Positions 1-8,319 of a stretch of 64,000 nucleotides of DNA are shown in pieces (position 1 is the first letter of the stretch; each line of letters begins with the position of its first letter). A program made the translations under genes and the position numbers. The notes under the pieces are model-generated. The model saw nothing but the letters and a program-made list of their open reading frames with translations, did no database searches and had not been told where the DNA came from. This stretch comes from an uncultured Clostridia bacterium (GTDB taxonomy: Bacteria > Bacillota > Clostridia > Christensenellales > QALW01). Location of the stretch: NCBI GenBank assembly GCA_934465535.1, contig CAKSKV010000005.1, forward strand, positions 41,279-105,278, read 5' to 3'.

Positions 1-3
1 TTT

Positions 4-750
4 TTATGCTTTGTTTGTGTCCTTTTCCGTATCGGGGCGGGTATCTCCGCCAAGATACGCCGCCGTGCGCGCCACGGCGGTCCGCTCGCTTCCCCATTCC
101 CTGCCGCGGCTGCGGTAATCAAACATTTTGGTAAAATCCTCAAGCTCGCGCGTCAGGTTATCCATGGCCGAAAGCTGAAGCTCGCATGTTTTTCGGGCAA
201 AATTCTGCCTGTCCTTTGCCCCCAGCGAAAGGCACGCCTTCAAAAGCAAAGAAAAATGCCGGGTGCAAAAGCCGCCGCAGCCGTCGTAAAGCTCACGAAA
301 ACGCGTCTGATCAATATAAAGATGCACCGAGGTATCGATATATCTTTCCATGCTGTCCGCAAGGGAGGCGCATATAAGGCAGTCCCGGTTGTGCCCCTGC
401 GCCGCCTGCTCAAGCTCCGCAAGCGCCGCCGCCGCTCTTTTTTCCCGCCCGGCGCAGGCCGATACAAACCCTGCCGCCGCTTTTCTCATGCGCTGACTCT
501 TACTTTGCATAAAGGTGTTTAATTCCAGCGCCAGCGGCAGGCGGTTGCCCGCATTGTACAGCCCGTCCAGATGCTTTGCGCAAAACCCCGAGCGGTTCAC
601 CTTTATCCGTATCTCCGGCGTCATTGCGGCGCTGCCCAGATAATATTCGATATATTCCTTTTCAAGGCGTTTTTCCAACCTGCAAAAAGGGCAGCCGCCT
701 TTTTGCTCAAAAACCTCGTAAACAGATATGGTTTCTATTTTATATCCCAT
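4..750 (-). CDS. DUF6062 family protein (Cys/His-rich, unknown function)
   Basis: The protein of about 248 residues has two similar halves. Each carries a CxxC motif (CPFC near residue 20, CLIC near 125) followed by an FCxxH motif (GFCAKH near 56, GFCTRH near 160). I recognise this pattern as the DUF6062 family of Clostridia; no function is established. The paired Cys/His motifs suggest a metal or Fe-S site, which is inference. An in-frame ATG 33 bases upstream has no ribosome site, while the ATG at 748-750 is preceded by GGAGG at good spacing, so I chose the shorter form. The gene is divergent from the SPOR-like gene at 1029. Confidence 0.8.
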   Translation of the reverse strand: MGYKIETISVYEVFEQKGGCPFCRLEKRLEKEYIEYYLGSAAMTPEIRIKVNRSGFCAKHLDGLYNAGNRLPLALELNTFMQSKSQRMRKAAAGFVSACAGREKRAAAALAELEQAAQGHNRDCLICASLADSMERYIDTSVHLYIDQTRFRELYDGCGGFCTRHFSLLLKACLSLGAKDRQNFARKTCELQLSAMDNLTRELEDFTKMFDYRSRGREWGSERTAVARTAAYLGGDTRPDTEKDTNKA

Positions 751-1028
751 GTCCGCCTCCGCCGTACATATTTTAATGCCCATGTATACTTTGCAGTATT
801 ATAACACATATATTCCCGCTTTGCATCATACAATTTACAGGGCGCGCCGTGTCCCGGCTCTGCCGCCACTGCCGCAAAAGCAGCAGCCGCAGCGGCAAAT
901 GCACTCGGAATAAAACAATGTCCGTATGCACATATAAACATATATGCGCCCGCCGCTGCATTTTCCGCTGTTTTGCCGCTTATTGCAGATGCGCTGTTTG
1001 CATACTAAATTTTCAGGGAGGTTCACTC

Positions 1029-1838
1029 ATGGGAAAACATTTTGCGCTTCCGCCCGCAAAAGGCCGCACGGGGCGGCGTTTCTTTGTGCTTGCGCTTATT
1101 GCGGCTCTGACCGTTGCCCTGCTTATTCTCAGCGGTATAGGCAGAGCCATAGCCATGAACATACTCATTCCTCTTTTCGGCCCCGGCGATGAGGACGAGG
1201 ACGATGCGCAGCACAAAATAGCCTGCCCCCGTCTTGATATATACCTGCTGCAGCTTGCCGTTGATACCGATGCAAAAAAGGCCGCTGCCGCCGCCCAAAC
1301 CATAGCCGGGCGCGGCGGTGCGGGCTATGTGCTGCACGACAAGGAGGAATACCGCGTTTTTGCCTCCGGCTACCTTACCCGCGATGAGGCGCAAAGCGTT
1401 GCGGACAAGCAGGAGGAATATTCCCCCGTGCTTATAATGCTTTCAAGCGGCAGCCTGAGCTTTTCCGCCCGCTGCACCGAAAAACAAGCGGAAACATTAA
1501 GCCAAGCCTGCCGCTATTATCCTTCTCTTGCGCAGGAGCTTCTGAAGGAAGCCCAAAGCCTTGACCGCCGCGAGCTCACCCCCGCCGGAATACGGGTAAA
1601 ATACACCTACCGCGCCGTAAAGACGCAGGAGATGATATCCGGACTGGAAGCCCTTCCCGCATCTAAGGACAACGCCCTGATATCGGAGCTGCTTACGCTG
1701 TATCGCAATCTTTATATATATCTTAACGAAATTTCCGAAAAAAATGATAAATTGGGGCTGGATTTTTGCTCTGAGATAAAGTATAATTATATTGAAATGG
1801 CAGTGGCCTACCGGGATATGATATGCCGCTTATCCTGA
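1029..1838 (+). CDS. membrane-anchored SPOR-like domain protein
   Basis: The protein of 269 residues has a short basic N-terminus, then one membrane segment (about residues 18-42) and an acidic linker rich in Asp and Glu. A stretch at about residues 70-130 has the look of a SPOR (sporulation-related repeat) fold, with the pattern AxTIAGRGGAGYVL followed by YRVFASGYLTRDEAQ. SPOR domains bind denuded peptidoglycan, so a septal or cortex role is possible. The start ATG follows AGGGAGG. The family call rests on pattern resemblance only. The gene sits 42 bases upstream of the DRTGG/hydrogenase-like cluster and may be co-transcribed with it. Confidence 0.6.
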   Translation: MGKHFALPPAKGRTGRRFFVLALIAALTVALLILSGIGRAIAMNILIPLFGPGDEDEDDAQHKIACPRLDIYLLQLAVDTDAKKAAAAAQTIAGRGGAGYVLHDKEEYRVFASGYLTRDEAQSVADKQEEYSPVLIMLSSGSLSFSARCTEKQAETLSQACRYYPSLAQELLKEAQSLDRRELTPAGIRVKYTYRAVKTQEMISGLEALPASKDNALISELLTLYRNLYIYLNEISEKNDKLGLDFCSEIKYNYIEMAVAYRDMICRLS

Positions 1839-1880
1839 AAAGCGGTTTTCCGGCAAAAAACAAAAAACGGAGGGATCACC

Positions 1881-2231
1881 GTGACAGTAAAGGAAATAAT
1901 GTCAGCCCTGCAGGCCGACCTGCTGTGCGGCGAAAACAAACTTTCTCAGCAATGCCTTGCGGGGTGCGGCTGCGATCTTATGAGCGATGTGCTTGCCTTC
2001 CCTAAGGAGCATATGTGTCTGCTTACCGGGCTTACCAACGCCCATGTTGTGCGCACCTGCGAAATGCTGGATGTTGTATGCATTGTTTTTGTGCGCGGCA
2101 AGCAGCCTCCGGCCGATGCCCTTGAGCTTGCAAGGGAGCTGGGCATAGCGGTGATGAGCACCTCTCTTACTCTCTACGAGGCCTGCGGCAGGCTGTACGC
2201 GCTGGGGCTTCCCGGAAAAAACATCCGGTAA
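1881..2231 (+). CDS. DRTGG domain protein (first copy)
   Basis: The 116-residue stand-alone DRTGG-type domain starts at a GTG behind CGGAGGG. It resembles the second copy at 4187, sharing the N-terminal pattern VxxxxxxLxxxLLC and the C-terminal pattern YEACGRLYALGL (YEICGRLYAAGL in the other). DRTGG domains occur as ligand-binding or regulatory modules next to CBS domains and in phosphotransacetylases. Stand-alone copies beside hydrogenase-like genes are a recurrent but uncharacterised arrangement in Clostridia. It is likely cytosolic and translated with the ATPase gene 53 bases downstream. The ligand is unknown. Confidence 0.75.
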   Translation: MTVKEIMSALQADLLCGENKLSQQCLAGCGCDLMSDVLAFPKEHMCLLTGLTNAHVVRTCEMLDVVCIVFVRGKQPPADALELARELGIAVMSTSLTLYEACGRLYALGLPGKNIR

Positions 2232-2284
2232 AGCCGTATTTTGCGCCCAAGCCGGCGTTTAACCCACAAAAAGGAGGGGCAGCC

Positions 2285-2707
2285 TTGAGCCGGATGCTTT
2301 ACAGTGAAACCTACCCGGTGCAAAAGGACGATTTCCTGCGCGCCGGTGAAGCCAGCGCACGCATAAAGCGCGTCCTTCGCCAGCTCGGAGTGGACTCCGA
2401 CAAGCTGCGCCGCGCTTCCGTCGCCGCCTACGAAAGCGAGATCAACCTTATAATTCACTCTTTGGGCGGCACTCTGTCGCTGGAAGTGACCCCCGAAGAA
2501 ATAATTATAATTTCAAAGGACTGCGGCCCCGGCATAAAGGATATCTCCCTTGCCATGAAGGAGGGCTGGTCCACCGCCGGGGATTCCATACGCGAAATGG
2601 GCTTCGGCGCCGGAATGGGGCTGCCCAACATGAAGCGCCATTCGGACTTTTTTGACATTTCCTCAAGCGAAAGCGGCACGCTCATAACCATGCGCATACG
2701 GCTGTGA
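2285..2707 (+). CDS. RsbW-like ATP-binding protein (HATPase_c, anti-sigma type)
   Basis: The 140-residue protein is a single GHKL/HATPase_c domain. The N box is visible as AAYESEINLIIHS, the G1 box as KDCGPGIKD and the G2 region as GFGAGMGLPNMKRHSD. It has no dimerisation or receiver domain, which matches serine kinases of the RsbW/SpoIIAB type. The start is TTG, directly behind AAGGAGGGG. It lies between a DRTGG gene and the hydrogenase-like gene, so it probably transduces a redox or metabolite signal to a partner; this is inference, and no anti-anti-sigma partner gene is in the window. Confidence 0.8.
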   Translation: MSRMLYSETYPVQKDDFLRAGEASARIKRVLRQLGVDSDKLRRASVAAYESEINLIIHSLGGTLSLEVTPEEIIIISKDCGPGIKDISLAMKEGWSTAGDSIREMGFGAGMGLPNMKRHSDFFDISSSESGTLITMRIRL

Positions 2708-2854
2708 TGCCGTGCAGGCTTGTTATGAAACAGCCGCAAGCCATCTTACGCAAACTCTAAAACGGCACTTTGCACCGATTTTTTGTGCGCAGGCTTTTGC
2801 CTATCGCCGTGAAAAGGCCGTCACGAAAGGAAACCGCCGTGAAAGGAGACCGCC

Positions 2855-4174
2855 GTGAGTCAGTATTATCATTCCGTTACACTGGACAAGGAAAAATGCA
2901 CCGGCTGCACAAGCTGTCTTAAGCGCTGCCCCACCGAGGCCATACGCGTGCGGGACGGCAAGGCGCGCATTATCCGGGAAAGATGCATCGACTGCGGCGA
3001 ATGCATACGCGTCTGCCCGCACCATGCGAAAATCGCCCTTACGGATCCGCTTTCCGCTCTCGACCGCTTCCGTTTTTCCGTCGCTCTTCCCGCCCCCACG
3101 CTTTACGGCCAATTCAAGGGGCTTGCCGATATCACCTTTGTGCTTAAGGCGCTGCTTGATATAGGCTTTGACGGCGTATACGAAACCAGCGTCGGGGCCG
3201 ATGTCCTCTCATTACGCATACGCCCGCTGCTGAAGGCCGGGCTGCACAGGCCGTATATTTCCTCCGCCTGCCCCGCAATAGTACGGCTTATACAGGTGCG
3301 CTTTCCCGCCCTGCGGGAAAACTTAGTGCCTCTGCGCCCGCCCGTCGAAACGGCCGCGCTGCTTGCACGAAAGCATTTCAGCCTGAAATGGCAGTGCGCT
3401 CCCGAGGATATAGGCATATTCTTTATTTCCCCCTGCCCCGCAAAAATGACAGCGCGCATATCGCCTCTGGGCAATGCCGACTCCGGCATTGACGGCGTGT
3501 TATCCATGCTGGAGCTTTACGGCCCGCTGGAAAGGGCACTCAGCCGCCCCGGAAGCGCGCCGCTGCCCCGGCGTGCCGGGCTTGCGGGCGGAATGGGCTG
3601 GGCCGTAAGCGGCGGCGAGGCGGCGCAGAGCGGCTCGGAAAGCTTTCTTGCCGTGGACGGCATACACAATGTTATCCGCGCCCTTGAGCAGATAGAGGAC
3701 GGCCGTCTCGGCGAAATTTCCTTCTTTGAAGGATTAGCCTGCGCCGGGGGCTGTGTGGGCGGCCCCCTAACCTACGAATACGGCTATGTCGCCCGGATGC
3801 GCCTTCAGCGCCTTTATCAGCAGCTTGCAAGAGAGGATCGCGACCACTACCGCTCCGGGGTGCAGGCCGACGGCATCGACATTGCCTTTGACCGCGATAT
3901 CCCGCCAAACCCGGTATTGAAGCTGCACCCCGACCTTTCCGCCGCCCTTGAGATGCTGGCGCGTATTGACAAAATAGAGGCCGATTTGCCCGGCCTTGAC
4001 TGCGGCTCCTGCGGCAGCCCCACCTGCCGCTGCCAAGCGGAGGACATCGTGCGCGGCTATTCCAGCGAAATCGACTGCATCTATAAGCTCAAAGAGCGCT
4101 ACCGCGACCTTGCCGGGGAAAGCGGCTGCAACACCGTAACTCCGGCCTCCGGCAGCTCCGAAATAAAAACATAA
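2855..4174 (+). CDS. [FeFe]-hydrogenase-like Fe-S protein, probably sensory
   Basis: The 439-residue protein has, in order, two 4Fe-4S ferredoxin motifs (CxxCxxCxxxCP, about residues 14-55), an H-cluster-type domain (about 75-330) and a C-terminal Cys cluster of PF04060 type (DCGSCGSPTCRC, about 382-395). The three H-cluster loops keep their ligand cysteines: SSACPAIV near 137, SPCPAK near 193 and EGLACAGGCVGG near 293-303. The proton-relay Cys that normally precedes the first ligand is Ala, and loop 2 lacks the usual Met-Pro and the later Glu. No NuoE/NuoF-like partner follows. The start is a GTG after AAGGAGA. A non-canonical or sensory hydrogenase is more likely than an H2-evolving enzyme. 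Confidence 0.75.
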   Translation: MSQYYHSVTLDKEKCTGCTSCLKRCPTEAIRVRDGKARIIRERCIDCGECIRVCPHHAKIALTDPLSALDRFRFSVALPAPTLYGQFKGLADITFVLKALLDIGFDGVYETSVGADVLSLRIRPLLKAGLHRPYISSACPAIVRLIQVRFPALRENLVPLRPPVETAALLARKHFSLKWQCAPEDIGIFFISPCPAKMTARISPLGNADSGIDGVLSMLELYGPLERALSRPGSAPLPRRAGLAGGMGWAVSGGEAAQSGSESFLAVDGIHNVIRALEQIEDGRLGEISFFEGLACAGGCVGGPLTYEYGYVARMRLQRLYQQLAREDRDHYRSGVQADGIDIAFDRDIPPNPVLKLHPDLSAALEMLARIDKIEADLPGLDCGSCGSPTCRCQAEDIVRGYSSEIDCIYKLKERYRDLAGESGCNTVTPASGSSEIKT

Positions 4175-4186
4175 GGAGAGAACAAA

Positions 4187-4516
4187 ATGACTGTTGCTCA
4201 GCTTGCAAAAATCATCGACGGCACCCTTTTGTGCACAGACGGTCTGCGCACCGTTTCCGGCTGTATGTGCTGCGACCTGCTCTCCCTTGCCATGGCGGGG
4301 GGCCGGGCCGATATGGCATGGGTAACCGTGCAGAAGCACATGAATGTTATAGCCGTTGCGGCTCTTCATGAAATGTCCTGCATAATACTCCCCCTTGATA
4401 TTGTCATGGAAAAGGAGCAGCTTGACAAGGCCGCACTTGAAGGGATAGCCGTTATACGCTCCCCGCTTGCTGCATACGAAATATGCGGCAGGCTGTATGC
4501 TGCCGGCCTTAAATAG
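4187..4516 (+). CDS. DRTGG domain protein (second copy)
   Basis: The 109-residue paralogue of the protein at 1881 ends with the same YExCGRLYAxGL signature. It starts at ATG behind AAGGAGAG, 12 bases after the hydrogenase-like gene, so the two are surely co-transcribed. Two copies flanking the ATPase and the Fe-S protein suggest that they form a heteromeric sensor or that each binds a different ligand; neither is known. It has no signal peptide or membrane segment. Confidence 0.75.
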   Translation: MTVAQLAKIIDGTLLCTDGLRTVSGCMCCDLLSLAMAGGRADMAWVTVQKHMNVIAVAALHEMSCIILPLDIVMEKEQLDKAALEGIAVIRSPLAAYEICGRLYAAGLK

Positions 4517-4533
4517 CGTATCGGAGGCGACAT

Positions 4534-5238
4534 ATGCTGCTTTATGCCGATTTACACATACACAGCTGTCTGTCCCCCTGCGCCGACGGGCTTATGACGC
4601 CCAATAACATTGCCAACATGGCCTTTATAAAGGGGCTTGACATAATAGCCGTAACCGATCACAACACCTGCGCGCAGCTTCCCGCCATCGCAAGCGCGGC
4701 AAAACGCGCAGGGGTGACCCTTGTGCCGGGAATGGAGCTGGAAACGCAGGAGGAGGTGCATACTTTGGCCTATTTTCCCTCCGTGGAGGCCGCCTGCGCT
4801 TTTTCCCGCGAAATATATCGGCTGCTGCCCGATATAAAATGCAATACGCATTTTTTCGGAGAACAGACTCTGCTTGATGAAAACGACGAGCCTGCCGGCT
4901 GCGAGGAAAAGCTGCTGCTTTCCCCCGTTCCCATATCCCTTGAGCGCGGCTTTGCAATGCTGCGCGATTACGGCGGTGTCGGAGTGCCCGCCCATATAGA
5001 CCGCCCCGGTCACGGCATGATCCCGATGCTGGGCTTTATCGATCCGCATCTGGGAGTGCGCTGCGCCGAAATATCGCCGCGCGGCATTGCCTGCGGCTTT
5101 TCGGAATTCGACCCCGCTCTGCGCCTTCTTTCCTCCTCCGATGCCCACCGCCTTGAGGATATTCTGGAGCGCGTGCAGGCGCTGGAGCTTAAGCAAAACA
5201 GCGCAGAGGCCGTTATTGCCTATGCCCGCGGAAACTGA
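4534..5238 (+). CDS. PHP domain phosphoesterase
   Basis: The 234-residue PHP (polymerase and histidinol phosphatase) protein carries the metal-binding motifs DLHIHSCLSPC (residues 5-15), ITDHNT (about 47), an acidic MELET (about 68-72), PAHIDRP (about 151) and a C-terminal SSDAHRL (about 205). Together they give a complete-looking trinuclear site. Relatives are predicted phosphoesterases of small phosphorylated molecules or nucleotides. It is the last gene of the redox-like cluster (17 bases after the second DRTGG gene, with CGGAGG ahead of its ATG) and is followed directly by a terminator. The substrate is unknown. Confidence 0.85.
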   Translation: MLLYADLHIHSCLSPCADGLMTPNNIANMAFIKGLDIIAVTDHNTCAQLPAIASAAKRAGVTLVPGMELETQEEVHTLAYFPSVEAACAFSREIYRLLPDIKCNTHFFGEQTLLDENDEPAGCEEKLLLSPVPISLERGFAMLRDYGGVGVPAHIDRPGHGMIPMLGFIDPHLGVRCAEISPRGIACGFSEFDPALRLLSSSDAHRLEDILERVQALELKQNSAEAVIAYARGN

Positions 5239-5240
5239 AA

Positions 5241-5286
5241 ACGCAAGGTCCTCACGCTCATATCGGCGCTGACCCTGCGTTTTTTA
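5241..5286 (+). terminator. terminator of the DRTGG/hydrogenase-like/PHP cluster
   Basis: The arms ACGCAAGGTC and GACCCTGCGT form a 10-bp stem with one G-U pair, followed by a T-run. It starts three bases after the PHP stop codon. Confidence 0.8.
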
Positions 5287-5377
5287 TACTCTCTGTTTTT
5301 CTGTTAAGCCCGTTTGTTTATTTGTTTATCATGTTTTGTCTCTGCCGGGCGCGGCTTTTACGCCGTGCATAAATGCC

Positions 5378-6232
5378 TTACTGCTCAACATAAAGTATGC
5401 CCAGCGTGCCGTAGCCGCAATGGCTGGATACCACACAGCCCGCACGGGTAACAAGCACCTCTTTGAAATATCCGAGGGATTCAACATAATCCCGTACCCT
5501 TGCAAGCACATCGTCGTCAATGCCGGAATGAGTGATGAAAACGCGGTCGGGGCGCGCCTTAAGCAGCTCCGGCGTCATTTTTTTTGCATATTTAAGAAGT
5601 GCGCGTCCTATGCTGCCCTGAAACTTGACATCGGGACGCATAACTCCGTTTTCCACCACTATGCAGGGCTTAATGCCCAGCGCCGCCGCGCCGATAGCCG
5701 CAATTGCCGAGCATCTGCCGCCGCGTCTTAAGTATGTGGTGGAATCCACAAGGAAGCTGGCGCGCACCTTGTCCACAAAGCTTTTCTCCAGCTCCTGCTT
5801 TATTTCCATAACGCCCATGCCGCTTTGCGCAAGCTCGCAGGCGCGGATAACGCTGTGTCCCACGCCGGTGGAAAGGTTACGGGAATCCAGCACCGCAATA
5901 CGCTCCGGGGCGATTTCGGCAGCCGCCATGGAGGCAATATGATGGGAGGCCGACATTTCCGAGGAAATGCCCGTATAGAAAATATCAAAGCCCTCGTTTA
6001 TATATTTTTCAAACACCGCGCGGACATCCTCCTGCGAAATGGCAGAGGTTTTCGGCACCGTTTTATGCTCATCCGCCCAGGCATAAACCTCATCCGGGGT
6101 TATTTCCTTGCCGTCGCGATAGATTTTATCATCCAGCGCCACAAACAGCGATACTATCTCCACATCATACCTTTTAACAAGCTCCGGCGAAAGATCGCAG
6201 GTACTGTCCGCCACAATTTTGATCTTATTCAT
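5378..6232 (-). CDS. DegV family fatty-acid-binding protein
   Basis: The 284-residue protein opens with KIVADSTCDLSPEL, the usual DegV start. It contains FYTGISSEMSASH (about residues 86-98) and SxxLRRGGRCS (about 165-175), both conserved in the family. DegV proteins bind fatty acids and, in several Firmicutes, deliver them to a FakA-type kinase; no fakA is nearby. The start is supported by GGGAGGAGAG about 8 bases upstream. The gene is last in the reverse run from nusB and is separated from the YuiD-type gene by 316 bases, so it may have its own promoter. Confidence 0.92.
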   Translation of the reverse strand: MNKIKIVADSTCDLSPELVKRYDVEIVSLFVALDDKIYRDGKEITPDEVYAWADEHKTVPKTSAISQEDVRAVFEKYINEGFDIFYTGISSEMSASHHIASMAAAEIAPERIAVLDSRNLSTGVGHSVIRACELAQSGMGVMEIKQELEKSFVDKVRASFLVDSTTYLRRGGRCSAIAAIGAAALGIKPCIVVENGVMRPDVKFQGSIGRALLKYAKKMTPELLKARPDRVFITHSGIDDDVLARVRDYVESLGYFKEVLVTRAGCVVSSHCGYGTLGILYVEQ

Positions 6233-6548
6233 AATAATATCTCTCCTCCCGGCCGAAAAGGCCTTCCCCGCGCCGATTCTGCCGTGATTTTTCTTTTTGC
6301 CCTATAAATACTGTCTGTAACAGGATTATAGCATAAAGCCCCCGTTTTTTGCCATTAAAATTTTTTAACAGAATGTTAAATATGGGCGCAAAAAAGCCCG
6401 TTTCTCCTGCTATGGCGCACAAAGTCCCGTTTTTAAGCAAAAACGGCGCTGCAAGGCGCACTCCGTTATGAAGCTCCTCTTGCCGTGCCGTCCGTTTTCA
6501 AAGCAGCTTGCAAATGCATCCGCCCGCAAAAGCGCGCCCGAAAGTGCG
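6233..6548. other. intergenic region, no gene seen
   Basis: These 316 bases lie between the YuiD-type gene and degV. A TATAAT-like box on the reverse strand (6325-6330) could serve degV, but no convincing -35 box precedes it. A weak hairpin (6427-6446, CCGTTTTT paired with AAAAACGG) may mark the end of the upstream transcript. I see no coding signal. Confidence 0.4.
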
Positions 6549-7001
6549 TCAGATAAAATAATAGCTTATAAGCGCCACCGCTATGCCAAGCACCGCGCCG
6601 GCAAACACCTGAAGCGGGGTATGCCCAAGCAGCTCCCGCAGCTTTTCCCCGGTAACCATCCTTTTGTGCTCCACAAGTTCCATTATTTCATTTAACACCT
6701 TTGCCTGCTCCCCCGCGGCGCGGCGCACACCACTTGCATCGTACATTACTATAACCGCAAGTATAAGGGCTATTGCCGTTTCCGTGCTTGCCCAGCCGGA
6801 ATAAAGCCCGGTAAGCAAAAAAAGCGTCATTACCGTGGAGGAATGGGACGAAGGCATTCCGCCGGAGGCAAACATCAGCCGGAAATCCAGTCTTTTTTCA
6901 TCAATAAGCACAATGATTATCTTAAGCAGCTGCGCCGCAAGATAGGAAAAAAAGCAGGTTACGGCTATTTTGTTTTGAAAAATCGTAAAAAAATCCGCCA
7001 T
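6549..7001 (-). CDS. divergent PAP2 family membrane protein (YuiD/DUF212)
   Basis: The 150-residue integral membrane protein has about four hydrophobic segments (residues 12-32, 57-72, 75-90, 132-150). It carries FASGGMPSSHSSTV near residues 44-57, the PSxxHS-type motif of the divergent PAP2 family, followed by VMYDASGVRRAAGEQA (about 85-100). The family is presumed to act on lipid phosphates. It sits 27 bases downstream of the polyprenyl synthase gene, which fits a role in polyprenyl or lipid pyrophosphate metabolism; this is inferred from context only. Confidence 0.88.
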   Translation of the reverse strand: MADFFTIFQNKIAVTCFFSYLAAQLLKIIIVLIDEKRLDFRLMFASGGMPSSHSSTVMTLFLLTGLYSGWASTETAIALILAVIVMYDASGVRRAAGEQAKVLNEIMELVEHKRMVTGEKLRELLGHTPLQVFAGAVLGIAVALISYYFI

Positions 7002-7028
7002 CTGGAATCAGCTCTCCAAAATTCCCGC

Positions 7029-7907
7029 TCAGTTATCGCGGGCCGTAATAAAATATGCAAGCTCCCGGAAAAAGCCGTCTGCGGCATCCCCGGCCAACTC
7101 GGCTGCGCGCGCCGTCATTTCGCGGGCAATATCGCGCGCCTTTTCCAGCCCGTAGAGCGTAACATAGGTAACCTTGCCGTCGTTTGCGTCGCTGCCCGTA
7201 TTTTTGCCCAGCTTCTTGGCATCCCCGGTAACATCAAGGATATCGTCCGTTATCTGGAACGCAACCCCTATAAGGCGCGCATATTCGTCAAAGCGCTCAA
7301 GCGCCTCATCGGGCGCACCGGCAATGTGCGCACCCGCCAGCACGGCTCCCCGTATCATGTCCGCCGTTTTATGCTCGTGAATGTAATCAAGCTCCCCGGG
7401 CGTTATTTGTTTGCCCTCGCTCAGCACATCCTGCCACTGCCCCGCCACCATGCCGCGTATTCCCGCCGCATGCGCAATATCGGCGCAGGCCGCAAGCGCA
7501 CGCTTTGGCTCCTCCGACTTAAGCGCGCCGGAGAGCATAACCTCAAAGGCATAGCTTAAAAGCGCGTCCCCGGCAAGCAGCGCCCTGCGCTCGTCAAAGG
7601 CCACATGGCTTGTAGGTCTGCCCCGGCGCATGGTATCGTTATCAATGCAGGGCAGATCGTCATGTATAAGCGAATAGGTGTGTATAAGCTCTATTGCGCA
7701 GGCAAAGGGCATTGCCTCCTCCTGTCTGCCGCCGAAGGCGCGGCAGGTTTCCAGCACAAGCGCCGGACGCAGCCGCTTTCCGCCCGCCATAACGCTGTAT
7801 GCCATAACCTCCTGAAGATGTGCGGGCACCGCCGCCTCCGGCTGAAAAAGCTCTTTAAGCGCCTTGTCCACCGCCGATGCATCCTGTGCCAGTCTTTCCT
7901 TAAGCAT
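7029..7907 (-). CDS. ispA: polyprenyl (farnesyl/geranylgeranyl) diphosphate synthase
   Basis: The 292-residue trans-prenyltransferase has the first Asp-rich motif as DDLPCIDNDTMRRGRPTSH (about residues 77-95) and the second as ITDDILDVTGDAKKLGKN (about 216-233). It condenses isopentenyl diphosphate onto allylic diphosphates for undecaprenyl and other isoprenoid synthesis. Its length and its place after xseB match the common Firmicute order nusB-xseA-xseB-ispA. Chain length (C15 versus C20) cannot be fixed from the sequence alone. The ATG follows GGGAGGAGC. No dxs follows, unlike in many relatives. Confidence 0.92.
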   Translation of the reverse strand: MLKERLAQDASAVDKALKELFQPEAAVPAHLQEVMAYSVMAGGKRLRPALVLETCRAFGGRQEEAMPFACAIELIHTYSLIHDDLPCIDNDTMRRGRPTSHVAFDERRALLAGDALLSYAFEVMLSGALKSEEPKRALAACADIAHAAGIRGMVAGQWQDVLSEGKQITPGELDYIHEHKTADMIRGAVLAGAHIAGAPDEALERFDEYARLIGVAFQITDDILDVTGDAKKLGKNTGSDANDGKVTYVTLYGLEKARDIAREMTARAAELAGDAADGFFRELAYFITARDN

Positions 7908-7993
7908 ATAAGCTCCTCCCGCTAAGGCGGCAAAAACGCCCCGCGATCATAAATTAAGTACGGTATAATCCTTTTTACACGCCGTCTGTGTGT

Positions 7994-8254
7994 TTAATCC
8001 TTGTTTGTATAAGCATCCGGTACGGGCTGCACCGTAACTTCGCCGTCCGCCTGCTCCTTAAGCACCTCAATGCGTCTGTCCGCCGCATCCAGCAGAGCGC
8101 GGCACTGCTTTATAAGCCCCACCGCGGTTTCATATGCCGATATGGATTCCTCCAGCGTCATATCGCCGCTTTCCATAGCGGCAAGTATTTCCTGAAGGCG
8201 CTCCATTGCCTGCTCGTAGCCGATATCCTTGTCCGCCGTTTTTTTGTTTGCCAT
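7994..8254 (-). CDS. xseB: exodeoxyribonuclease VII small subunit
   Basis: The 86-residue protein has the family core YEQAMERLQEILAAMESG, followed by TLEESISAYETAVGLIKQC and a coiled-coil tail with an acidic end. It binds several-fold in excess to XseA to make exonuclease VII, which degrades single-stranded DNA from both ends. GGAGG precedes the ATG. It lies 65 bases after xseA in the same transcript. Confidence 0.95.
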   Translation of the reverse strand: MANKKTADKDIGYEQAMERLQEILAAMESGDMTLEESISAYETAVGLIKQCRALLDAADRRIEVLKEQADGEVTVQPVPDAYTNKD

Positions 8255-8319
8255 AATTGCCTCCTGTCCGCCCCCGTATTTGCAAAAGGCGGCGAATTTT
8301 TCAGTGCATTTTGCGCCTG

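Noticed and set aside
2855..4174. Classical H2-evolving hydrogenase HydA
   Set aside because: The proton-relay Cys and several loop residues are replaced, and no electron-transfer partners are encoded beside it.
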